Of a DNA stretch of 64,000 bases, positions 1 to 10,820 are shown one piece after another. The notes beneath the pieces were generated by a model that was given only the letters and a program-made list of their open reading frames with translations, was not told the origin of the DNA and searched no databases. This DNA comes from Plazaster borealis (lineage: Eukaryota > Echinodermata > Asteroidea > Forcipulatida > Labidiasteridae), in the NCBI GenBank assembly GCA_021014325.1, contig CM037466.1, forward strand, positions 14,224,765 to 14,288,764, written 5' to 3'. Within the stretch, counting starts at the first letter, position 1; each line of letters starts with the position of its first letter. The position numbers were made by a program, and so were the translations under genes.

Positions 1-135
1 TCACATCATGACAGAGGTTTGCAAATAAATGCTGCCAGATAAAAATATTAATAATTTATTACATTTGTTACGCATAACAATACAAAATTTCATAATATTT
101 CAAAATTACATCCAAATAAAATAATTCAATAAAGC

Positions 136-533
136 TTAAAGGGTCTGTATACGTTTGATAATGACTCTGAAAAATAATGGCAATACAAACTTCCTTGGTA
201 AGAAGAACAGCAGCTTTGGATAGAATAATGCATTTTGAGAAACTTTTCACTTCAAAGTACTGTGGTTATGGACAAATTTATCACTTTTTATCCCCAGAAA
301 TTTGCATCTGAGAAGCGTTACTGCAGTTAAACGTTTCTCAGATAGGGTATTCCAATTGCAGATTATTCTTCCTGCGTGGACATAACCGCTCCAGATTTTC
401 GTCAATATCTCAAAAACGCTACCACCTTTTGAAATGAAATTTTCACAGGTCAGTTTTATGGTAAATATAAACAACTATATAGGATTGAAACAAACGGTGG
501 GTTCCAATTACCAAACGTATACAATCCCTTTGA
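136..533. mobile_element. TTAA-flanked MITE, GGGTCTGTATACG subfamily
   Basis: The left end TTAAAGGGTCTGTATACG and right end CGTATACAATCCCTTTGA are inverted repeats. The body carries the conserved GGACATAACCGCTCCAGATTTTC segment seen in other copies at 20206, 36323, 38320 and 49294. The right TTAA is mutated to TTGA. It is non-coding. Confidence 0.8.
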
Positions 534-1150
534 AAATACATACACTCTAAAAACTCTCGGAGTCGGAACTGCCCTAGATTCTGGGTCCTGTGTGACCCAT
601 TTCGCAACATCATTTACGCTCTTGCTTTTCTCGGCAGTCACGGACGCACAAATGTAAACTGGTCGGTGGGATGACTATATTTCCTACCCTACAGACCCAC
701 ATTTTCTCGAAAAATACAACATTTACCAATGATGTATATTCCCTTTAAACTTCTTATCCGTTTGTCAAACTCCATAATATAAACACCCTTAAGAAATAGT
801 TTGCTGGAATCTTTTCTCACCGATAGTCATTAAACCTAATTGGTCTAAAAACAATTTGACCAAGATGTTGTTAACATTTTTCTTGTGATGATGAAGTGAT
901 GACACCATATGGCATATCCTGACTACAGTTGGATATGAAAGTTGATTTACGATTGTTATTTCTGGCAACAGTTCCTCTTTGCGCAGTCAAATTATGAAAG
1001 GATTGTTATCTATTTAGAAAGGTTTGGCCTTGGAGCTTTAATTTTATTCCTCTTCTTAAAGGTAAATTACAATTCGTAAGTTGATGTTTTTTAAATTGAT
1101 CGATAAACAATTTGTCTCGGGACCAGGGGTTGTTGTACGTTTGTTGTGGG
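534..1150. other. Gene-free stretch, nothing recognised
   Basis: AT-rich sequence with only short chance ORFs. I see no repeat copy and no splice-bounded exon. Confidence 0.5.
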
Positions 1151-1300
1151 GTATTATTTGGTTTTGACCCGTACACCGATGTGTGTAAAGCACTGTATAC
1201 TCAGTACTTTCCCGAGTCCTGTATATAAACTGCACAGGCATATTACTCGGGTGGGATTCGAACCAACGACCTTTGCCATTCTAGAGCAGATGTCTAGCAG
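1150..1300 (-). repeat. tRNA-derived SINE copy (family S1)
   Basis: Read on the minus strand, a tRNA-like B box (GGTTCGAATCC) is followed by a body containing GAGTATACAGTGC and ACACATCGGTGTACGGG. The copy is truncated at its tRNA-like head. Related copies lie at 1380, 1590, 12980 and 53380. Confidence 0.65.
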
Positions 1301-1379
1301 TTTGAATCTTTTTTTTTTTTAGCGCAGTAACCAAACAACACAACAGATGTAAAATTTTCAACGGGATAAAGATTATTAT

Positions 1380-1512
1380 TTTTGTTTTTTTTTTACCACT
1401 GATAGTCCTCTGAGTCCTGAAAAAAAAAAAAGGCATAGTGGGATTCGAACCAACGACCTTTGCCATTCTAGAGCAGATGTCTTACCAACTAGACCACCGA
1501 GATTGAAGCAGT
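1380..1512 (-). repeat. tRNA-derived SINE copy (family S1)
   Basis: On the minus strand an A box-like TCTAGTTGGTAAGAC is followed by B box GGTTCGAATCC, as in a tRNA. The acceptor stem is not intact. It sits head-to-tail with two related copies. Confidence 0.7.
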
Positions 1513-1589
1513 TTCAATCCTTTTTTTTTTATAGCAGCGGGTACCGCAACAACTTAACAGATGTAAAATTTTCAACGGGGATAAAGATT

Positions 1590-1748
1590 ATTATTTGTTT
1601 TTTACCCATACACTGATGTGTGTTAAGCACTGTACTTTCCTGAGTCCTGTGAAAAGAATCCACAGGCATAGTCCTCGAATGGGATTTGAACCCACGACCT
1701 TTGACTAGCTAGAGCAGATGTCTTACCACTAGACTACCGAGATTGCTC
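1590..1748 (-). repeat. tRNA-derived SINE copy (family S1), most complete head
   Basis: On the minus strand TCTAGTGGTAAGAC (A box) and GGTTCAAATCC (B box) are spaced as in a tRNA. The shared tail with CACAGGACTCAGGAAAGTA follows. This is the third copy in a 600 bp cluster. Confidence 0.7.
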
Positions 1749-1770
1749 GGTAGCTAGAGGCAGTTTGAAT

Positions 1771-2615
1771 CCTATATTTTATTTAGTATGCCTGTAATAT
1801 GCGAGTACTATGCCTCTGGCGGTATTTGAGGCATTACTTTGTTTTTCAGTGTATAGGGTATATTAAATAGTTAGTCAATATTTAAAACATCAAAATTTGG
1901 GGTGGGTGAGTGGGTCAAAACAGTTTTGAAAAAGGATCAACATTTTAAACTTTAATCATTCTGAATGGCCCCTAAACGCGGAATTCTGTAGTAGCGCCAT
2001 GATATTGGGTTCTGATGTTATGGTCAGATTGGAATAATCTGTGTCTTGATAATCTATTTTATAACTCCCCTTTAAAAATTTGGGATCTGGTAGACAACAT
2101 TCGATGATCAGATTCCAGAGTAAAGGTTGTGTTGCCGTCTGCTTGCTGTCATTGTACCATCATCCAGCTGTGGCAGTGACTTTTTAGACTACGCATCCTG
2201 CGATCATTTTACACTTAATGATATCGTATGTTTACACAATGTATTGAGGGTTCAAAATCTACATCTTGTGTCCTGGAGAGAAGATTCAATGACGTTGACA
2301 CATACTGGCTCAAGATGAGAATGACAATTACTTGATGTCGGCTTTTAAAGAGGAGCTCCAAAGTCAAACTCAGTTTTGTGATCCGCTCATTTTCCAACAG
2401 ATAAAGTTTTTATGAAAATGGGAAAACAATTTCAAGTCTCTAAACTCACATTAAAATGGGGGTAAAATGCCACTGTGTTTTATACCATTCAGGTGCAATT
2501 TTGGTTGTAATCCAAAAATTATTCATGGCCCAATCTCAAAGGCTAAATTCAAAAATGATTAATGGCCTCGCATTTCAACCAGAGCAGAGTCTTTCTCAAC
2601 AAACTTCATGTGTAT
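1771..2615. other. Gene-free stretch with a MITE fragment
   Basis: Around 2350-2600 are degraded pieces of the element seen complete at 22108-22599, such as CAGTTTTGTGATCCGCTCATTTTCC. The rest shows nothing. Confidence 0.5.
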
Positions 2616-2961
2616 TTGAAGGCACTTGACACGTTTGGTAATTGTCAAAGATCAGTATTCTCACTTGGTGTACATCCCAACATATGCATAAAATAACAAG
2701 CCTGTGAAAAATTGGGCTCAATTGGTAAAAAGTAAAAAACACCTTGTTGCACAAATTTGTGTGCCTTCAGATGCCTGAAAAAGACTTCTGGCCAGAAGTA
2801 TTTTTCAGATTAAAATATTTCAGTGAGAAATTACCTTTTTTCTCAAAAACTTTGTTTCTCACAATGTTTTATATTATCAACAGCTCTTCGTTGCTCGTTA
2901 CCAAGTAAGTTTTTATGCTATTTTTGTTGGAGTAATTACCAAACGTGTACAGTGCCTTTAA
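2616..2961. mobile_element. TTAA-flanked MITE, GGCACTGAACACG subfamily
   Basis: The left end TTGAAGGCACTTGACACG and right end CGTGTACAGTGCCTTTAA are inverted. The body has the subfamily signature of TCACTTGGTG, CATATGCATAAAATAACAAG and GCTCAATTGG. Confidence 0.85.
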
Positions 2962-3540
2962 CCAAGTTTTCCTTTATTATCTGTTCCCACCATGTGTAGT
3001 TTCAAGTTTTATTCAAGATTGAAGATTGGCTATCAAAATATCTACTCTCTCAAGTCCATTATAATCCTGTTTTTGTTTAATATTAATGTGTACTATTTAT
3101 GTAAATACCAACACAAATGTCTAAGACAAATTGTCTTTCTTGTCCTGGTCTTTCCTTAAAGTAGACAATCGAATGTTTTAAACATAAGTGCTTTTTCTCA
3201 GAAAAGGCAACCATAATCCAAAGTCATTACAAATTAGAGTAGATAAACCAAGCAACAAAGAAAGTTTCTCTTTGTCAGTCTGCTAGGAAGTCCAAGAAAA
3301 GGTCCTCTTGTGGTCCCATCCTTATCACACCATGTTTTTTTTTAATTACATAATCCTCCTAACGACTAATGACATGATTAGAAATTAAGTAATAAACTGC
3401 AAGGGAAACTGACTGGGTATATTTATGACAGAATAAATATGAATGAATATGAATATATGAATATGAATGTAGGTAATTGTATTCCATTGGCAACTGGAAA
3501 CCTTAAAATCACAAAACAAATACTTATAACAACAACCACA
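2962..3540. other. Gene-free stretch with a short GAATAT-rich run
   Basis: A short imperfect GAATAT/ATGAAT tandem run lies at about 3430-3475. No gene is seen. Confidence 0.5.
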
Positions 3541-3565
3541 GTAACAGGGAGACCACCAACTTTGG

Positions 3566-3637
3566 GGTTAGATAGCTCAGTTGGTAGAGCACTGGCACAT
3601 TAATCCGGAGGTCACAGGTTCAAATCACATTCTAGCC
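3566..3637 (+). pseudogene. tRNA-like sequence within a repeated element
   Basis: The 72 bases fold partly like a tRNA. The acceptor arms GGTTAGA and TCTAGCC pair with one G-U. The D arm is GCTCAGTTGGTAGAGC. The seven-base anticodon loop would carry ATT. The T loop TTCAAAT is present, but its stem (ACAGG against CACAT) is broken. Related copies lie at 48506 and 53670, flanked by the same GACCACCAAC leader and AATTTTTCTTTG trailer. A functional tRNA is unlikely. Confidence 0.65.
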
Positions 3638-3639
3638 AA

Positions 3640-4738
3640 TTTTTCTTTGCTCACCCCAAAATTGAATTCGAAATTCTTGTAGGTTTTCTTCTGGCTGATG
3701 CCCAACATTACAATAAATTTGTGTTTCAGGGGATTGCAGAATTTCTTATCGCCCAATGAGAATTTTGGGAATTCTTGTTCTTGTCCTTTTAAAAAGAGAA
3801 GATGGGGGACATAGCTTTCGTAAACTGCTTATATCAACCAAAATGACCGGTGGTATAAATGCAGAAAGTTGTCATGGCCTCATGTATCGAACCTAGCAAA
3901 GTCTTTTCCAAAAGTTAAATGGATTTTTTTTTAAAGCTTCATTTTTAAACTGTAACAGAGTCTTTCCCAACAAACTTTGTGTGTAATTAATCTGATTATT
4001 GCAAGGATGGAACTGAAAATTTGTAATAATTCAAAATAACGAATTATTTAATTTTTGGGTAAAATTTACATGTTGTATTTTCTACCCTGTTTTCAAACCA
4101 TTATTTCTCCTTGTGAAAATGAAATTACGTACTTTTTGTTTTAGTTTTTACATTGAAAGTGAAAGACGTATCATAGAAAATGAAAGAGTTTTTTCATTGT
4201 ATCAACTTCTTGGAAAGAATAGAGAGGTTTTATGACAATGCAAAGTCTACAGGTTTTGCAACAACTGATATTTATAGCAAACCAAAAAATTTAAAAACTT
4301 AATAATAGCCAGACGTTCTGACCCCCAGAAGCTTAGGGTCTACATTGGGCCATTACAATTATTTTTCATTTATACCACATGTCAATTTGGTTAGGAAGCA
4401 GTTTGCAAAAGCTAATTCTTATCATTTATTTCCCATCAAAGATTTCACATTTTCCATATGTTTGATCAATTCCACTGTGACTTGATTGTGAAGTGCCTCA
4501 GTTGGTGACTGAAATGATGTTATCACTCGCAGTTTCTTCATTAATGCAGCTGTGGATACCGGAACTTGGATTACGATGCCAGACAAAACATTGGCAGCCT
4601 CTTGATATCAGCCCAAAACACTGAGCATTTATAGAAAAACTTCCAGCATGAAGTATTTTCTATTACTACAGTATTCATTGAACTTTGAGGAAGCTCATTT
4701 ACTAAATCAAATGGATTAAGAGGTTTGTGTTTTCAAAT
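3640..4738. other. Gene-free stretch, nothing recognised
   Basis: Low-complexity AT-rich sequence with no exon-like segment and no repeat copy that I recognise. Confidence 0.45.
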
Positions 4739-5001
4739 CCAAAAATAATGTAGATGTTACTTACATATTATTTTAGTTAGGTTTCACTTCAGACTGGCAA
4801 CCATGCCCAATGCTCAACTGCCTTTTGTACCCTTTCTTGGTGGTCGTAGTTCAAACCATGCCTACAATGCTCTCTATGACCACCAAGAACCATGTACAAA
4901 GGCAGTTGAGCATTGGACATGGTCACCAGTCTGAAGAAGCTCCTAGCTTAGGAGTGAAACCTAACTAAAATAATATGTAAGTAACATCTACATTATTTTG
5001 G
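4739..5001. mobile_element. Foldback (hairpin) element upstream of the main exon
   Basis: Long inverted arms begin CC(A)AAAATAATGTAGATG and end CATCTACATTATTTTGG. They extend through GTTAGGTTTCACTTCAGACTGG and TTGAGCATTGG on both sides around an unpaired centre near 4860. The arms differ at several places, so this is a diverged copy. It ends about 90 bases before the exon's polypyrimidine tract. Confidence 0.85.
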
Positions 5002-5090
5002 GATACGAAAAAACGAACGTCTTAATCCATGATTACTCAACAATCCAGATGAACTTATTTAATGATTTGGTACTTAATCAAATATTTCAA

Positions 5091-5183
5091 TTTCTGTTTT
5101 TGTTTCAGCTGTATTATAGTGACGACTGCGACTTATTCCAGTGAATTATTAACTGAGCCACTTTGATTGGATTAGGCCTGAAA
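5091..5183 (+). other. Splice acceptor and 5' untranslated part of the main exon
   Basis: TTTCTGTTTTTGTTTCAG ends at 5108, a textbook polypyrimidine tract and acceptor. The 75 bases before ATG 5184 contain no ATG, so there is no upstream ORF in this exon. They contain in-frame stops, including TGA at 5154. At least one upstream non-coding exon is therefore expected, and I could not place it. A foldback element ends about 90 bases before the tract. Confidence 0.75.
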
Positions 5184-7792
5184 ATGAATGCCCCATTCGC
5201 TAACCCCCTTGAGAAAAGCTCATTCAAAACAGTGTCCTCTATCAGCTACGTAGCTCCAGGCTCTATCATGTCTGCCCATCGTGAAAAGTGCACTCCACAG
5301 CAGAGGATGTTTGCTGAAGCAGGAGTGGCCGAGACTCTCCAAAAGAAAGACCAAGGTGGTGAATCCTCCTCCTCTCCACTCACTGAAGGAGTAGATGAGA
5401 AGGAAGAAAAAGCTCCTTTGCCCAAGTCTCAAACTGACGAGGAGAAGAAGTCCATCTCAACACCTGAGAAAACCTCCTTTAGATCCCCCCAATCAACGTC
5501 TTTCAGACGCTGTTCATCTGACTGGAAGAATCTCCAAGATGATGCTGACAAATTAGAAAGACCACAGAAGAGGTCTCGACCCCAAAACATCCCGTCTGGC
5601 CTGCTCAATTTGCCAAGCTTTGAGCAAGCCGTGGAAGGAGAGACAATGGCTAGGTGCATTGCGGAGATGGCACGCCACGTTGACACCAAGGCGAAAGCTG
5701 CAGAGAAGAGCCGTCAGTATGCATACAACTTAGCTCACGGCTTTACTCCCCGAGACCCGATCAAGTACGTCAGTGGCTCACCAGGCTATGCTGATTCTCC
5801 AAGGTCCCTTTATTACATACAGAGTCCCGCTTCAAGCTCTCATCAAAAACCTGCTTTGAAAAGACACCTTGATGTACGCAGACAGTTGAGCGCACCAGTT
5901 GTTGGAAAGAACCCCCCACCACCGAAGCCTCCAAGAAGGCATCATTCAAGCACAACAGAATCCCCCGTCTTCTTGACCATCGCAAACCAAGAAAGCAGAC
6001 ACAATGCTAGTCCTGCATCCAGGGTGCATCAGTATGAGAGGATTAACTCAGATCCTTGTGGCATGCCAGCAGTAGAGAGCAGAGGAAGTAAAGGTCAAAT
6101 TGAAGTTCCACCACCAAAAAATAATTCTGCTGAGGAGTACAGATTGCAGAATATTAAAAGTCCCACGCCTTCCACCAATCTCAAAGGTTCCGCCAGAATC
6201 CAAAGCAGGAAATTATCTGATCAAGGCAACAGCTCACCGCAACAAATAAAAAAGTTGATCAATCTGAACAGCTCGGCAGAAAGCCTCAATTCAGATAATC
6301 GGAAACCACTTCAATCAACCACTTGTAAACCGAGGTTGTTGCACCAGTTTTCAGAGCCGGCCTACACACCGCAAAGTCAGGAGAGCATCCAACTCCCAGC
6401 AGTTGCAAAAAGCAGAAAGGTGTCTAACGAGGAGCGTTTCAACCCTCCGCGGTCACACTGCACGAAGCTACACATGCCCAAATCAAGAAGTCATGAATTA
6501 GGGTTATCGCCCATCGAACAGCAGAGCTTCAGAGCTAAGAGCCCAAGTCAAAACTCAAGCAACAACAAGAGTCAAAGTCAGACACCGTCCAAGATCCCTG
6601 TCCCTAAGTCTCTGGCGTTATCTGCCGCACATAATGGGGAAGTGAAGGAGCCCAAAAGTGCACCAGTTAAGCCGCTGCGTTTTAACAACGCGGCTTTCAT
6701 GTTTGCAGCACGTGAGACTCACTCAGCGCCAGCGACTCCAGTCGATGTACCCACAAAGAAACTGAGTCTGTTACCATCCAAAATACCGGTATCTGGAGGT
6801 TTCCCGTCTCCGTCATCAAAAGGATCTTCTGTTAAACAGGCAGCCACACCTGTGGATAAATCGTCAAAGAAATGTGCCAGTACTGGTGGCATGGACAAAG
6901 TGAAAGACTTCCCTGGACGTTCTTACTCCCTATCAATCCCAAGCACTAGCGATGGTCACCTTACAACTGACCCAAAGATGAAAACAAACAAGGGAAACAT
7001 CAGAAAATTTATTCCATCGCAATTAGTTAAGAGTCGGCCAAGCACCCAGTACACCTCATTGAAAGCTTGCCATAGATCGTCCAGATCGCAAAGCATGGAA
7101 AACATCTTGGATTTGTTACCACAAAATGAAAACAGCAACCCTAGTGATGCTGACAGTGGGACTCTAAAAGCAGATGGGACCTACAATACAGTTTGCAAAA
7201 GTAACAGTGGTTCTGGTTTTTCTCGCTACCTCTCCCAGATGTCCAAGTACGCCGGAGGGAAGGCAGGAAAGACTGACTTGCAAGACATGCCGAACAGATC
7301 AAGAGGTTCACTTCCAAATCGCTACAAGAGAAGTGAGTCTTGGGAGAGTGGAGTGAAGGAACCCCTGCTCACAGACTCTCCACAGTCTCCGAAACAGCCG
7401 AGTATCAGCGGCAAGCTCTGGGGATTCACAAAAAAGAGCCCCATCACAACACGCAAATACAAACCCAACAAAGTCCGCTGCCAATCCGATATTTCCCCAA
7501 CTCTGTCAGCTGCAGCTTCCCGCTTTGGATATGGTGGTGTCCCTAAGATCCAGCCAGCGTCCGCCAAAAGCGCCGCCAAGTCGCAGACGAAGAACAGTAC
7601 GTTTAATGGACTGAGACGTATGATGTCGAGGGAGTCGCTGGAGAAACCCGCCACCAGGAAGAGAAACGGCAGCTTCTCCAAGAGCGCTGACTGCTATGGG
7701 GTGTGCAAGGTCTGTGGTTTCATTGTGGCTGTTGGAGAAGAGGTTAGCATCCAAGACAAAATCTACCACATAGCTTGCTTCAAGTGTTCAAG
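5184..7792 (+). CDS. LIM-domain protein, large N-terminal coding exon
   Basis: This exon encodes about 870 residues counted from ATG 5184. The reading frame is also open a few codons upstream from a TTG, but ATG 5184 is the first ATG in the exon and an in-frame TGA lies at 5154. The protein is rich in Ser, Pro, Lys and Arg and is probably disordered. A proline-rich PPPPKPPRR stretch near residues 241-254 resembles SH3-binding sites. SKIP at 469-472 and 532-535 matches the SxIP motif that binds EB-type microtubule end proteins, with basic residues nearby. Several RxxS sites fit basophilic kinases. The C-terminus starts a LIM zinc-binding domain: C841, C844, H862 and C865 complete zinc site 1, and C868 starts site 2. 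The frame runs into TAA just after a strong AG|GTAAGT donor, so the exon ends at 7792 in phase 2. LIM domains bind proteins, often at the cytoskeleton. I do not recognise the orthologue. A cytoskeletal adaptor role is inference. Confidence 0.92.
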
Positions 7793-7863
7793 GTAAGTTT
7801 TATATGTATTTACTAGCTTTTTTGTTTATTTTTATTTATTTGTTTATTTCATTACACTCCTAA

Positions 7864-8086
7864 CAGCTCAAATGCCAATAACAGGTTGGTGAATAGGAAA
7901 CAAGAAGAAATGTTCAGTATAGATGTGAGAGGAAAACCCCAAATGGGGGAAAACACATGATATCAGGTAGGGAATGAAAACCCAATCCACATGCAAGGCT
8001 CCGGGCTGAGTTGGGATTCGAACCAGGGTCCACAGAGGTGAAAGGCAGGGAAAGAAACCACTCAGCCAACCTGATGGCCAACAATT
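7864..8086 (-). repeat. tRNA-derived SINE copy (family S2)
   Basis: On the minus strand the head reads CAGGTTGGCTGAGTGGTTTC, then B box GGTTCGAATCC. The body follows with GATTGGGTTTTCA and CCTATTCACCAACC. Family mates lie at 16230, 19375 and 61455. Confidence 0.75.
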
Positions 8087-9185
8087 ATCAACGATTCTGG
8101 ATTACGGGTGGTTCTGGTTGTCATTGTGATCTTTTTCATATAAAACAGTTCCTACTCACTAACTCAGGCATACAATTTTTCATCTGATGAGCTGTTTTTT
8201 GCTTTGTTTTCTTTGATAATAGTGCCATAGAGTGTACTGAATAACACTTTACAAGTTTAAGTGTGGTTGGCCATTCAAAATTTTTGCAATATATTTTTTG
8301 TACATGACTGTGACGTCATTTGAGTAGGGCGCCCTCGGTTAGACCAAGCATGATCACGTATTCTTCCTACTTAAGTCTGATTTTGCCCTTGGAAACTGTG
8401 ATTAAATAGCGTGAAAAGTCCAAACCCGGGGAGCCCAAGGTTTTTTTAATGTTATGTATATATTATATCATTGTTGTTACCCGCCATTTCAAATAATAAT
8501 AAAGGGTTGAGTGTTCTAATAGAGGAGATTAAGCAAAGGGTTAAGGCTAAGGCTGCAAAAGTGATGAGGTATGACGACAGAGGGCGCTATTTTTGTTACA
8601 TGGATGTCACAGTGAGGCTTAGTGGATGTTAGACTTATTTTTCCCTCATTTTCATATTTTTTGGTGATTTTTCAAAATGTGACATATGTGTCACGTGGGG
8701 GTACCCCAGGGTTTTAAAGCCTATTGGCCCCTTGCACAGTCAGCCATTCGCGTTTAGAGTCTCGAATTGTGGACAGCAGTGAATAGAAGCATTATATAAC
8801 TCTGTATTGTCACGGTAATGTAATGACACTTTCATCTAAACAGACACATAATACAATACAAATGAAGCACGGAGTCGAGGCTTTAAATGCACATGGCGAT
8901 TCCGTGCAAGTAGCGAATACCATGTAGGTCAGCCCTTGTACAAAATAAAATTGTCCTACTTTTTTCCAAGGATCAAATATCATGTCTGACTAGAGGTTAA
9001 AAGAAGGTTGCTTATTGGCCGATCCTGTGCGCCGTGCGTAGATAGTTGTGCGTTTTGCATTGTTTCATCATCGTTTTACCTCTTAGATGGCAGCTTGATG
9101 GTTATTACAATACTTCATGTATGCAACTAAACAATCAGAATGTTATAAATCAGTAAGATTTGAAACTTTGCATGGTGGGAATACG
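8087..9185. other. Gene-free intron sequence
   Basis: No coding signal. The stretch is mostly non-repetitive within this window. Confidence 0.45.
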
Positions 9186-9439
9186 ATATGGAAAGGTTTG
9201 CGGTGACACCATGTACATGTAATAATCTCTCTATGTGAGTTGGGGTGGTTCTGAAAAGAACCGTTGGTTTCAACTCGACGTTTCGATCAGTATGCTCTGA
9301 TCGTCTTCTGGAGTCAGAAGACGATCAGAGCATACTGATCGAAACGTCGAGTTGAAACCAACGGTTCTTTTCAGAACCACCCCAACTTACATAGAGAGAT
9401 TATTACATGTACATGGTGTCACCGCAAACCTTTCCATAT
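9186..9439. repeat. Near-perfect 254 bp palindrome
   Basis: Two 125-base arms flank a 4-base loop (GAGT at 9311-9314). The one mismatch I found is CTATGTGAGTTGG against CTATGTAAGTTGG. The core reads TTTCGATCAGTATGCTCTG. A degraded single arm of the same family is at 57830-57925, so this is a foldback-type repeat and not a unique palindrome. Confidence 0.95.
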
Positions 9440-10820
9440 GTTATAAATCATTTGGAAAAGTTTGTTTGTGTCCAACAGAGGGCAGTATGCCACTCCTTTG
9501 GAAACACACATATTCTGCTGTTGACCAACTCTTTTTCTTGCTGCTTTGAGATGATAGAGGGCACTTGTCTAGCTCTCCTCCCTCCTTCATTGTGGTCCCT
9601 GGGAATTTGGATAATAATGAATAATTCATTAGGTGGGCAAGCAGCTGTGTAATGATTTTGAGTCTAGTTTTACATACTGTGCACTTTGCAGGTTTATCTT
9701 TTCAAAATGAGGGTTTTAGGGATTGTAGATGATTGCTTGGAATGCAATCAAGCCAATAATTTTGTATTCAAGAAACGTAAACCTAATCCTTGAGAAGATA
9801 AATTGTTCCTGCTTTTGGTCGGCAATTTACACTCATATCAATTGTGTTATGTGCACAGTTACTTAGATTGGACAAGGACTGAGAAAAACTTGAGTGGGAT
9901 TCGAACCCAACCCAAGACTCATAACTGACAGCAATCACATACAGTAGCCAAGTCCTGCAATCTCCTTTTTTTTATGATTCTGAAATGTACAAAAATGTAA
10001 TATGCATTATTAATGTACATCACGCCTGTCAACCTTCGTCCCAATTTGTTCATGTATGGTTTGTACTTTCTCATATTTGTTGTGCTCAGTTTCAGAGCCA
10101 AAAATGTTTAGCTGACAAAATTAATTTATTTCAGAACTAACTGTTTGATCCATCCTACCTAAGAGCAAGGAAATAGTTTTAACATTTTCTGGTAACATTC
10201 TGTTTGTTAAAATGCCCCTTTGTTGATGTATGTAAAAAATGAGGGAATGAACAAAGTGATAGGTTCTTGGGTCTCTCGGCCACCGCAGAGGCACTGTTTT
10301 TACTGTTACAAAAGATGAAAAACACCCTGTATTTTAGAGATAAGGCAAACAAACCAAAAACATGTTTAGCATCCTGATTTTTAGAAAAAAGGAAGGAGAA
10401 GGGCCTTTTTAAAAATATTTTTTTTCATAATTGGCCTCCTGACACATTTTTAATGATAACCGGCCAGGCTATTTTTCAAGATGGTTGCCAGATTTTTTCA
10501 AAATGGCTGCCACTTGTACTCAGGAAAATCTCGTATTGGCTTCTTATGGGCAAGATGCAACAGAAAATGAGACCAAAATAATGAGATCATTAGAATATAT
10601 CAATTTTTTTTCATAAGCAGGCGGCCTCTTAAAAGAAGCGGGCGGGGACGCTAAACATGATTTTTTAAATTTGGCCTAATTGCATCTGAAGAGCCGCCCT
10701 GTGAGATGACCAATCACATCTAGTCGCTTAATAGCTTTTCCTAATTCACTCAAGGCTGGACTGTCCATTAGTTCCGCAATGCCAGCCTTGAAGTCGAGGC
10801 AACCTTTCCATTGCTTCTAG
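9440..10820. other. Gene-free intron sequence with a possible SINE remnant
   Basis: A minus-strand B box-like motif at about 9896-9915 (GGGATTCGAACCCAACCC as read on plus) may be a decayed SINE. Nothing else is recognised. Confidence 0.4.

Noticed and set aside
3566..3637. Functional tRNA-Asn
   Set aside because: The T stem is broken, the anticodon stem has a mismatch, and the same sequence with flanks occurs elsewhere as a repeat.
5163..5183. Start of the LIM protein at TTG 5163
   Set aside because: It is only open by frame. ATG 5184 is the first ATG in the exon and is preceded by an in-frame stop at 5154.
5220..7769. ORFs opposite and out of frame in the main exon
   Set aside because: They are shadows of the long plus-strand reading frame, with no domains.
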